This document shows, in pieces, positions 27,526 to 34,487 of a DNA stretch of 61,601 nucleotides; the first letter of the stretch is position 1, and every line of letters begins with the position of its first letter. The stretch is from JAFLCM01 sp964510955 (GTDB taxonomy: Bacteria; Planctomycetota; Phycisphaerae; Phycisphaerales; UBA1924): assembly GCA_964510955.1 (NCBI GenBank), contig CAZEDW010000024.1, positions 1-61,601 on the forward strand, read 5' to 3'. The translations under genes and the position numbers were made by a program. The notes beneath the pieces are model-generated. The model ran no database searches. It saw only the letters and a list, made by a program, of their open reading frames with translations, and had not been told where the DNA came from.

Positions 27526-28817
27526 CGCAGGAGAAGCTCCGTGAGCGGTGCGGGGAGGGCGGTGCGGTTCATCACCGCCTGGAGCTCGACCTCCACGCCC
27601 GTGTTCATGTCCGTTCCCTTGCAGGTGACGATGTACGCGTTGCTCCGCACGTCGATCAGCTGCGCCAGCGTCGCCACGGTGCGGGCCGAGAAGCCCAGGT
27701 CGTAGCGCAGGTCCATGATATGAGAGAAGCCGGTGGCCCGCCGGTTGCGCTCGAAGATCAGCGAGTCGGCGATGGCCGCGTTGATCTCGGGGAGATAGTC
27801 GAGCTCCTCGCGCTCGCAGGTGTTGATGTTCAGCCGGCCCGGCTGGGGGCCGGACTCGGGGTCGGTGAGCGTGCATTCGTCGAGCAGCGTCATGAGCTGG
27901 TCCTGATCGAGCTCCTGCAGGGCACCAGCAGGGACGCTCTGACCGGCCAGTTGCCGCAGACTTCTTTGAATGAAATCCGCCATTTTCGGCGTGCCGGTGA
28001 AGCTGTAGTCGAGGATGGCCTTGGCCTGGGTCGCGTCCATGCCCGGGACCCGGGCGATGAGCTGCTCGGCGGTGGCCGTCTTCAGGTAGAGGCGTTCCTT
28101 GCCGGAGGCGGCGAGGCCCTCGTCGACACTGGACGCGGTGACGAGGGCGGACCAGCCGGCGTCGAGGATGTTGTCGCCGTTATCGTCGGGCCAGGACTCG
28201 GCCCGGTCGCGCTCCTCGGGGTCGAGCACGCCGTTGAGGTTCCAGTCTTCGCCGCGGACGTCGCGGGCGTCGACGCCGGCGACCAGTTCGAGCTCCGCGA
28301 TGGAGCGCATGGGGGCGTTGCGGGGCTTGTAGGGCGACGGTAGGCGGAGGTAGTAGCCCTCTTCGGCGCCCTGCTCGCTCACCACGTCGTCGGAATCGAC
28401 CCAGTCGATGATCGCCGCGGCCTGGTCCTCGGTCATGTTGGGGAGCTGCATCAGGTCGTTGGTCGACATCTTGGAGATGTTGAGCTTGGCGCCGGCGTCG
28501 GCGGGGCCGGGCTTGTCCTGCTTGCCCTCGGTGTGGTTGATGGCCCAGCGGGCGCCTTCCAGGTTGCCGTAGGCCACGTCGCGCATGTCGATGATCTCGG
28601 TGAGGGGGTTCTTGTCGTCACGGTTGAGGATGTTGCGCTCGAAGCGGGCCAGGGTGGACTCGAGGCCGGCGCGGGCGGCCCACTTGGCCCGGACGCGCGC
28701 GACGGCGTCACGCCCGGAGGTGGCCTGCGCCAGCGAGGCGGCCTGCAGCGAGACCAATACCACCGACGCCAGCGAGATCGCCAGCAGCACGACCAGGGTG
28801 GCGGAGCCTCGCCTCAT
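27522..28817 (-). CDS. gspK: T2SS minor pseudopilin GspK
   Basis: A 431-residue pseudopilin, the largest of the set as expected for GspK. The type III signal is RRG followed by SATLVVLLAISLASVVLVSL, lacking the Glu+5 found in other pseudopilins, as is normal for GspK. The large alpha domain contains helix-hairpin-helix-like segments (MSTNDLMQLPNMTEDQAAAIIDW; TATAEQLIARVPGMDATQAKAIL) and a late INTCEREELDYLPEINAAIADSL. It overlaps gspJ (ATGA) upstream and gspL (TTGA) downstream. Confidence 0.92.
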   Translation of the reverse strand: MRRGSATLVVLLAISLASVVLVSLQAASLAQATSGRDAVARVRAKWAARAGLESTLARFERNILNRDDKNPLTEIIDMRDVAYGNLEGARWAINHTEGKQDKPGPADAGAKLNISKMSTNDLMQLPNMTEDQAAAIIDWVDSDDVVSEQGAEEGYYLRLPSPYKPRNAPMRSIAELELVAGVDARDVRGEDWNLNGVLDPEERDRAESWPDDNGDNILDAGWSALVTASSVDEGLAASGKERLYLKTATAEQLIARVPGMDATQAKAILDYSFTGTPKMADFIQRSLRQLAGQSVPAGALQELDQDQLMTLLDECTLTDPESGPQPGRLNINTCEREELDYLPEINAAIADSLIFERNRRATGFSHIMDLRYDLGFSARTVATLAQLIDVRSNAYIVTCKGTDMNTGVEVELQAVMNRTALPAPLTELLLR

Positions 28818-29581
28818 TTGGTGCTCCCCTGCTTGGCCTGGCTCGTGGCGGTGACAAAGGGGACGGGGACGCGGTCAAACGCCACCACGCGCCGGGCGGC
28901 GGCCTTCTTCGTGCCGTCTTCGCTGGTGGCCCATACCGTGAGTCGTACCGCGTGCGGGTAGCCGTCGCGGTCGCTGTCCCAGCTTGGGTACCACACTTTG
29001 CCGTCGAAGGCATCGATGGAAAGGGCGGCGATCCGCTCGGCGAGGGGGAACGCGACGCCGCCGCCTTCGGGGTTCTCGTCGGGGACGGGGTCCACGCGGC
29101 GCCAAAGGATGGTCTGCGCCGGCCCCGCGCCCCGCGCGGGTTTGCCGGCCTTGGGGTCGAGCGCGGCCCGCTCGTCGGCCTGGATGCGATACTGCACCTC
29201 GTAGTGGTCGCCCTCGGGCTGAGAGCCGATGGGGCGGGTGGGCTGAAGGCTCTTGGTGAACACCAGGAGCTGGTCGGCGGCCTGCTCGCCCTCGCCGGCG
29301 TCAGAGATGAGCACGCGGGCGCGGTACAGGTCGCCGTCACGCACGAAGTTGGTGAGGTTCAGCGCGATGCGGTCGGCGGCGGTGGTGGCGCGGACGAAGG
29401 CCTGGCGCCGGGCCTCGGACGTGGCCTTGGCCTTCAGCGCCTGGGTGAGCGCCACGGTGGTGGCGCCGCAGATGCCGGCGGTGATGAGGATGCCCACCAG
29501 CAGCTCGATGAGCGTGAAGCCGTGTTCACCGCGGAGGCGCGGTGTTTGCGGAGTTGGATTGGCGATTTCAACCCGTGTCAT
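28814..29581 (-). CDS. gspJ: T2SS minor pseudopilin GspJ
   Basis: A 255-residue pseudopilin. The prepilin leader ends EHG, followed by FTLIELLVGILITAG with Glu+5. The body resembles GspJ (FVRATTAADRIALNLTNFVRD, HYEVQYRI, LWRRVDPVPDE). The leader segment PRLRGE is encoded by a degenerate copy of the CCGCGG dispersed repeat (29525-29553), directly before the cleavage site. It starts in an ATGA overlap with gspI. Confidence 0.9.
   Translation of the reverse strand: MTRVEIANPTPQTPRLRGEHGFTLIELLVGILITAGICGATTVALTQALKAKATSEARRQAFVRATTAADRIALNLTNFVRDGDLYRARVLISDAGEGEQAADQLLVFTKSLQPTRPIGSQPEGDHYEVQYRIQADERAALDPKAGKPARGAGPAQTILWRRVDPVPDENPEGGGVAFPLAERIAALSIDAFDGKVWYPSWDSDRDGYPHAVRLTVWATSEDGTKKAAARRVVAFDRVPVPFVTATSQAKQGSTK
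29525..29553 (-). repeat. Single CCGCGG repeat arm inside the gspJ leader
   Basis: Reads CTCCGCAAACACCGCG then CCTCCGCGGTGAA on the minus strand, a degenerate version of the 32-bp arms at 30678 and 30807. It ends 6 nt before the TTCACGCTCATCGAG codons for FTLIE, the same spacing as in gspH. Confidence 0.65.
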
Positions 29582-30069
29582 CGCCCGCCCCCCGATTGGG
29601 TGCTCGTGGTGGGGTTGTCGCGGGCGGCGCGGTCTTCGGCCTCGGCGGGCTTGCGGTCCGGGTCGGGGTCGTCGCCGACGCGCGGGGCGATCATCGTTTC
29701 AACCGCAAGGCTCTGCGGCTTGCCCGAGCCGCGCCACTTCACCTCCGCACGGACCAGCGCCGCGTTTCCCTCTCCCTGAGGCGTGATGGTGACCTCGTAG
29801 GTGTACGCCTCAAACGGGGGATCGCAGGCGCCCTTCAGCGGGAACGCGCTGGGGTACGCCTCGTAACCGGTTGCGAGCACGAGGTTGAGTCGTTCGTCGA
29901 CCAGCGCGGCGGCGGTCGTCAACTGCTCTCCCTTGGCCTGTGCAGAGATCGCCGACCCCGTCAAGCCGATCACCGCGGTAAGGGCCATGCCCAGCAGGAT
30001 GCCGCCCACGATGGCGTCGACCAGCGCGAAGCCGCGCGGGCGCCGCTTCAGATGGGGGACGCTCACCAT
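29578..30069 (-). CDS. gspI: T2SS minor pseudopilin GspI-like
   Basis: A 163-residue pseudopilin with leader ending RRPRG and mature N-terminus FALVDAIVGGILLGMALTAVIG. Position 5 is Asp rather than the nearly invariant Glu. The body is short, as in GspI, with FEAYTYEVTITPQGEG and VRAEVKWRGSG strands and a Pro/Asp-rich tail. ATG 30069 overlaps the gspH stop by 7 bp (ATGGTGA); a GTG one codon later would give the common 4-bp overlap. Confidence 0.8.
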   Translation of the reverse strand: MVSVPHLKRRPRGFALVDAIVGGILLGMALTAVIGLTGSAISAQAKGEQLTTAAALVDERLNLVLATGYEAYPSAFPLKGACDPPFEAYTYEVTITPQGEGNAALVRAEVKWRGSGKPQSLAVETMIAPRVGDDPDPDRKPAEAEDRAARDNPTTSTQSGGGR

Positions 30070-30740
30070 GCGCGGTCCCCCATCCCCGATGCGTCCAGGT
30101 CAACTGATCGGAGGGCGCGCGAAGCCGGACCGCCCGCGCCGACTTCGGTAATTTCCGCGGCCGCGGCGTAGGGCAGCACCAGCAGGTACCACTGCTGCAC
30201 GGGGCCGCCTCTGCGGGCGGCGAACCGGTCCTTGTTCCCGTCATCGGTCTCCACCAGCATCTCGATCGCCGGGCGGACGCGGCCCGGGGCGATATCCAAC
30301 TGCCAGCCGTGGTCGTCGGCGGTCACGCCGTCCACGAGGGTCTGGGAGATGCGGACGCCTTCGAGCGTGACGGGGGGTGCGAGCGGGTCGTTGCGCCAGA
30401 CGCCGGGCTCGCCGGGCCGCCCGCGCGAGTCGTCGCGGGTGCGCCTTACCAGGAGCTCGACGCGTCGAGTCTCGGCGTCGTACGTGATGCGCTGCGACTC
30501 CGCGCCGGCGGCGGCGCACGAGTCGCGTCGGGCGGCGACCGAGAGCAGCTCGGCCAGCTCCTGCACCTTGGCCCTCGCCTTGCGCTGGGCGGTGTTCACA
30601 AGGCGCGGCGCGATGAGGCCGCCGGCGATGCCGAGGAGCACGATCACGACGATCAGCTCGATGAGCGTGAATGCTCTTTCACCGCGGAGGACGCGGAGAG
30701 CGCGGAGGGAGGCGGGGGAGTGGGTGGACGACTTGGGAAT
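30063..30740 (-). CDS. gspH: T2SS pseudopilin GspH-like, start codon unresolved
   Basis: A pseudopilin whose mature chain begins FTLIELIVVIVLLGIAGGLI with Glu+5. A GspH/FimT-like body follows (LAELLSVAARRDSCAAAGAESQRITYDAETRRVELLV). The residue before the cleavage site is Ala (ERA), not Gly. No ATG, GTG or TTG lies in frame between the gspG stop (30845-30843) and the FTLIE codons. The only reasonable candidate is ATT at 30740, 7 nt after AGGGA, giving a 24-residue leader and about 225 residues in all. The frame is also continuous with gspG across its TGA. A GTG at 30647 would remove the pilin signature and is rejected. The leader codons ALRVLRGE lie in the inverted repeat at 30678-30709. Confidence 0.7.
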   Translation of the reverse strand: MPKSSTHSPASLRALRVLRGERAFTLIELIVVIVLLGIAGGLIAPRLVNTAQRKARAKVQELAELLSVAARRDSCAAAGAESQRITYDAETRRVELLVRRTRDDSRGRPGEPGVWRNDPLAPPVTLEGVRISQTLVDGVTADDHGWQLDIAPGRVRPAIEMLVETDDGNKDRFAARRGGPVQQWYLLVLPYAAAAEITEVGAGGPASRALRSVDLDASGMGDRAW

Positions 30741-30838
30741 TTGGTAGTCCCTGGCGTTGGAGCGGTCAGTGGCCGTGGGGCGCGGGGCTTCGCAGAAGGG
30801 GTGAGACCCTCCGCGTACTCCGCGTCCTCCGCGGTGAA
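30678..30838. repeat. 161-bp element with 32-bp near-perfect inverted repeats between gspG and gspH
   Basis: The left arm (30678-30709) and right arm (30807-30838) are inverted copies matching at 30 of 32 positions. Both outer ends read TTCACCGCGGAGG inward. The 97-bp core codes for nothing recognisable. No target duplication is evident. The layout is that of a non-autonomous or REP/BIME-like element. Related single arms occur at 29525-29553 and 60110-60140. The left arm doubles as the gspH leader coding region. As RNA it would fold into a long stem-loop between gspG and gspH. Confidence 0.85.
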
Positions 30839-30842
30839 TACT

Positions 30843-31301
30843 TCAGGGTTTCACGATGTCGGCGTTGTCGCCCTCGCCGCCGGGCTTGCCGTCGGCCCCG
30901 TAGCTGACGATGTCGAAGTCGCGGTTTTTCTGGCCGGGGATCACCAGCACGAACTTGTTGCCCCAGGGGTCTTTCAACTGGTCCGGGTTCTGCACGTAGG
31001 GCTCCCACTTCGCCTCTTCCACGTTGGAGGGGCGCTCGAACAGGATGTCGATGGTGGAGCCGTCGGACGGCGTGCCGTGGTCGATCATGAAGTTGGTCAT
31101 CTGGTTCGCCAGGACCGCGGCGTTTCCCTCGGCGACCGAGCGCTTGCTCTGCCCGATGCGGTTGAGCAGGCGTGGGGCGATGAACGCCGCCAGGATGCCG
31201 ATGATCACGACCACCACGATGGCCTCGATCAGCGTGAAGCCGCGGGATCGGCGCGGTTTTCTCGATGCCCTGGGAGCGTGTTGATTTGGTGTCTTCTCCA
31301 T
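30843..31301 (-). CDS. gspG: T2SS major pseudopilin GspG
   Basis: A 152-residue major pseudopilin. A basic leader ends RRSRG, and the mature chain starts FTLIEAIVVVVIIGILAAFIAPRLL with Glu+5. The C-terminal part has the GspG hallmarks: PYVQNPDQLKDPWGNKFVL and the calcium-site loop YGADGKPGGEGDNADI. GAGGGACC precedes the ATG. Upstream is a GC-rich intercistronic hairpin and downstream the 161-bp inverted-repeat element, so gspG mRNA is bracketed by structures, consistent with it being the most abundant pilin of the operon. Confidence 0.95.
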   Translation of the reverse strand: MEKTPNQHAPRASRKPRRSRGFTLIEAIVVVVIIGILAAFIAPRLLNRIGQSKRSVAEGNAAVLANQMTNFMIDHGTPSDGSTIDILFERPSNVEEAKWEPYVQNPDQLKDPWGNKFVLVIPGQKNRDFDIVSYGADGKPGGEGDNADIVKP

Positions 31302-31331
31302 GATGGTCCCTCGTGTATTCCGGCCTTCGGC

Positions 31332-31351
31332 CCCCCGGCCGGCGCCGGGGG
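31332..31351 (-). promoter_or_regulatory. Intercistronic GC hairpin between gspF and gspG
   Basis: CCCCCGG / CCGGGGG arms with a 6-nt centre lie in the 54-bp gap between the gspF stop and gspG start. A small GGCC-GAA-GGCC hairpin lies just downstream of it in the transcript. No T-run follows, so it is more likely an mRNA-stabilising or processing hairpin than a terminator. Confidence 0.55.
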
Positions 31352-31355
31352 CGTG

Positions 31356-32603
31356 TTAGATCTGCCTGCTCGCCGCCTCCTGCAGCTCCAGCAGCGGCAG
31401 CAGGATCGACAGCACAATGAATCCCACCGCCAGGGCCAGCACCACGATCAGCAGCGGCGGCAGGACGGTGGTCACCAGCTTCACGGTTTGCTCGGTCTTT
31501 TCCTCGAACGCGTCGGCGGCCTGCGTCAGCATCTCGTCGAGCTTGCCGGTCCGCTCGCCGAGGCCCACGATCTGCACCAAAAGCGACGGGAAGAAGCCCG
31601 TTCGCTCCAGCGGTTCCGCGATGGTGCTGCCCGAGGCGACCTCCTCGGAGACCGCCTCCATCGCCTGCTCCATGGCCTTGTTGCCCAGCACCGCCCGGAC
31701 GATCCTCAGCGACGACAGCACCGGCAGCCCCGCGCCCACCAGCGTGCCGAGTGTGCGGGTGAAGCGGGCCACCGCGACGTCGCGGAGCATCGGGCCCATC
31801 AGGGGCAACTGGAGCAGGAACCGGTCGAACCCCAGCCGGAAAGCCGGCTGGCGCAGCGCGGTTGAAAACACCCAAAGCGCCATGGCGGCGCCGCCGAAAA
31901 TCAGCCACCACCATTGGGTGAACAGCCCCGCCAGACTCTGCACCACCACGGTCGGCCACGGCATCCGGATGCCGCCCTGGCTCGCCACGGCCTTCAGCAC
32001 GTTCGGGACCACGAACGTCACGACCACGATGATGGCGACGCCGATCAGCACGCCGATGATCGCCGGATACAGCAGCGCCCCCAGCACCTGACGGCGCAGC
32101 TTCAGGTCGCGGTCGAGCAGCTCGGCGGCGTGCTTCAGCGTCTCCCCCAGCTTGCCGGCGGCCTCGCCCGCGCGGACCAGGCTGATGACCAGGTCGGTGA
32201 ACGGCTTGCCGTACGCCTGCATGGCGTCGCTGAGCGGGTCTCCCGCCTCGACCGCGGCCAGCAGCGATTCGAGCATCGCTTTCTGCTTCTGGCTGCGCCC
32301 CTGGCGGGCGATGGTCTTCAGAGCGGCGACCAGCGGGAGGCCGGCGTTGACCGCGGTGCCCAGGTCGCGCACGAACGAGCACAGCTCGGCCCGGCCCATC
32401 GCGCCGCCGCCCTGGCGCGGAGCCGCAGCCTGCTCAGCAGTAGCGGCGCCATCGAGCATCTCCTCGAGTTTCGCTGGGGTCTCACCCCGCTGCAGCAAGG
32501 CCCTCACCGCGGAGGCGCGGTCGGGGGCCTCGACGGTACGGAACACCTGCGCGGCGGCGCCGGCCCCGCCCCCCCCCACGAGCTGGTATCGGAACACCGG
32601 CAC
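31356..32603 (-). CDS. gspF: T2SS inner-membrane platform protein GspF
   Basis: A 415-residue platform protein with two GspF domains. Domain 1 contains LCSFVRDLGTAVNAGLPLVAALKTIARQ and domain 2 RFTRTLGTLVGAGLPVLSSLRIV. Three membrane regions lie near VLGALLYPAIIGVLIGVAIIVVV, WWWLIFGGAAMALWVF and the C-terminal LLIVVLALAVGFIVLSILLP. The start is GTG at 32603 (MPVFRYQLVGGGG), 2 bp after the gspE stop. The N-terminus differs from the usual because of a G9 tract at codons 9-12 (32569-32577). Confidence 0.93.
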   Translation of the reverse strand: MPVFRYQLVGGGGAGAAAQVFRTVEAPDRASAVRALLQRGETPAKLEEMLDGAATAEQAAAPRQGGGAMGRAELCSFVRDLGTAVNAGLPLVAALKTIARQGRSQKQKAMLESLLAAVEAGDPLSDAMQAYGKPFTDLVISLVRAGEAAGKLGETLKHAAELLDRDLKLRRQVLGALLYPAIIGVLIGVAIIVVVTFVVPNVLKAVASQGGIRMPWPTVVVQSLAGLFTQWWWLIFGGAAMALWVFSTALRQPAFRLGFDRFLLQLPLMGPMLRDVAVARFTRTLGTLVGAGLPVLSSLRIVRAVLGNKAMEQAMEAVSEEVASGSTIAEPLERTGFFPSLLVQIVGLGERTGKLDEMLTQAADAFEEKTEQTVKLVTTVLPPLLIVVLALAVGFIVLSILLPLLELQEAASRQI

Positions 32604-32605
32604 GC

Positions 32606-34192
32606 TCAGCGCACCTCCTCGACGTCCTGCGTGGCCCGCATGACTTCGTCGACGGTTGTCCAGCCCTCGGAGGCCTTCACCAGCCCGTCGCGGCGCATGG
32701 TGCAGTAGGTCGGGCCGGCCAGGCGCACCAGTTCCTGGGCGCTCATGCGCTGCGTGATCGCGCCCCGCATGGCGGGGTTGACCTCCAGCACCTCGTAGTA
32801 GCCGATCCGCCCGCGCGTGCCCGCGTTGTCGCACTTCTCGCAGCCGGCGCCCTTCCACGCCTCCCCGCCGGGGAACAGCGAGTGTTCGCCCGGGGCCAGT
32901 CGGTGGCGAGCAGCCTCGGTCAAGGGCGTCCGCGTCTTGCAGAACTGGCACAGCCGGCGCCCCAGGCGCTGGGCGATCACGCCTTCCAGCACGCTGGCCA
33001 GCAGGAACGGCTCCACGTCCATGTCGAGCAAGCGCCCGACGGCGCTCGCCGCGTCGTTGGTGTGCAGCGTGCTGAAGAGCAGGTGGCCGGTGAGGGCCGA
33101 GCGGACGCCGATGTCGGCGGTCTCCTTGTCGCGGATCTCGCCCACCATGATCACGTCGGGGTCCTGGCGGAGAATCGCGCGGAGGCCGGAGGCGAACGTG
33201 AGGCCGCGCTTGGGGTTGACGGGGATCTGATTGACGCCGCCCAGCTCGTACTCGACGGGGTCTTCGATGGTGATGATCTTGAGGGACGGGTCGTACAGCT
33301 TGGTCAGCGCCGCGTACAGCGTGGTGGTTTTTCCCGAGCCGGTGGGCCCGGTCACCAGCACCATGCCGTGCGGCAGGTCGATGAGCCGCTGCATCGCCTC
33401 CTGGTCCGGCGCCCTCATGCCGAGCTTGCCCAGGTCGAGCTGCACGCTCTCCTTGTCGAGGATGCGCATCACCACAGACTCGCCGTAAATCGTCGGCACC
33501 GTGGACACGCGGATGTCCACCTTGCGCCCCTCGAACCGCAGCGTGATATGCCCGTCCTGGGGCACGTACCGCTCGGCGATGTTCATCCCTGCCATGATCT
33601 TGATGCGGCTGGTGATGGCCGGCTGGAGCTTCTTGGGCGGCGACGACTGCTCGACCAGCACGCCGTCGACGCGGTACTTGACGCTCAGCTTCTTCTCGAA
33701 AGGTTCGACGTGGACGTCGCTGGCGCGTCCGCGGACGGCTTCGAGGATGATGAGGTTGACAAGGTTGATGAGCGTCGGCTGCTCGGCCATCCGGTGCAGC
33801 TCATCGGCGTCGATGGCCTCGAGGTTGGCCACCAGGTCATCGGCCTGCTGCTCGCCTCCCTTGGTGAGCCGCTGGGCCACCTCAGCGGCGGTGGTGCCGT
33901 AGTGCTCACGCAGGAGGTCGCGGAGGATCGGCTCGGCGATGGCGTGGCGCGTGACGGGGAGCGAGGCGAAGACGCTGATCTCGTCCGCGGCCGCATCGTC
34001 CTGCGGGTCGAGCATCGCGACCTGCAGGCGTCCTGCCTCGGTGCGCATCGGCACCGCGCGGAGGCGCATCGCCTGCTCGGCGTTGATCATCCTGGCGGCG
34101 CTCTCCTGCACCTCGGGACGCTGCTCGATCCGGCGCGCGGCGTGCCCGTTTGAACCCCGCCCGCCCTCGGAGAAGGCGGCGTTGCCATTCAT
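32606..34192 (-). CDS. gspE: T2SS assembly ATPase GspE
   Basis: A 528-residue hexameric ATPase powering pseudopilus assembly. N-terminal GspE_N region at about 30-100. Central domain with SDVHVEPFE and QDGHITLRFEG. Walker A GPTGSGKTTT (282-291), Asp box IITIEDPVEYEL, Walker B region DPDVIMVGEIRD (344-355) and His box TLHTNDAASAV. The zinc-binding tetracysteine is present: LCQFCK (Cys415, Cys418) and CEKCD (Cys451, Cys454). It is the first gene of the operon; about 295 bp separate it from the upstream array, and I see no clear promoter there. Confidence 0.95.
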   Translation of the reverse strand: MNGNAAFSEGGRGSNGHAARRIEQRPEVQESAARMINAEQAMRLRAVPMRTEAGRLQVAMLDPQDDAAADEISVFASLPVTRHAIAEPILRDLLREHYGTTAAEVAQRLTKGGEQQADDLVANLEAIDADELHRMAEQPTLINLVNLIILEAVRGRASDVHVEPFEKKLSVKYRVDGVLVEQSSPPKKLQPAITSRIKIMAGMNIAERYVPQDGHITLRFEGRKVDIRVSTVPTIYGESVVMRILDKESVQLDLGKLGMRAPDQEAMQRLIDLPHGMVLVTGPTGSGKTTTLYAALTKLYDPSLKIITIEDPVEYELGGVNQIPVNPKRGLTFASGLRAILRQDPDVIMVGEIRDKETADIGVRSALTGHLLFSTLHTNDAASAVGRLLDMDVEPFLLASVLEGVIAQRLGRRLCQFCKTRTPLTEAARHRLAPGEHSLFPGGEAWKGAGCEKCDNAGTRGRIGYYEVLEVNPAMRGAITQRMSAQELVRLAGPTYCTMRRDGLVKASEGWTTVDEVMRATQDVEEVR

Positions 34193-34487
34193 CGCGCCCG
34201 TGGCGGGCGCGGCGTGTGAAGGTGTGGCGGTCAGATCAAGTCTCCGTGGGCTGGAGCGTTCCTCAAGGCAAAACCGACGAGCCGACGATTTGTTGCCGAA
34301 TGGTAGGGAATCGGCGCTGACTGATAACGGGGGCGGACCGGGGCGCCTTCCACGCGCGTTTCAGGCCGCGCGCAGCGCACCCTCGCCGCCATTCCTCGCG
34401 ACGGCGGCGGGAAACCGCGTCCGTTCAGTGACGAAGCGGGCTCCCGCTCGGCCCGACGCCTTGGTGCCACCGAGAAACGGTCCGCGG

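Noticed and set aside
30063..30647. gspH starting at GTG 30647 (MIVLLGIAGG)
   Set aside because: It would delete the FTLIEL prepilin signature and half the membrane helix, so it cannot be the functional start.
30678..30838. Insertion sequence or transposase gene
   Set aside because: The core is only 97 bp with no coding capacity and no target duplication was found; treated as a non-autonomous repeat.
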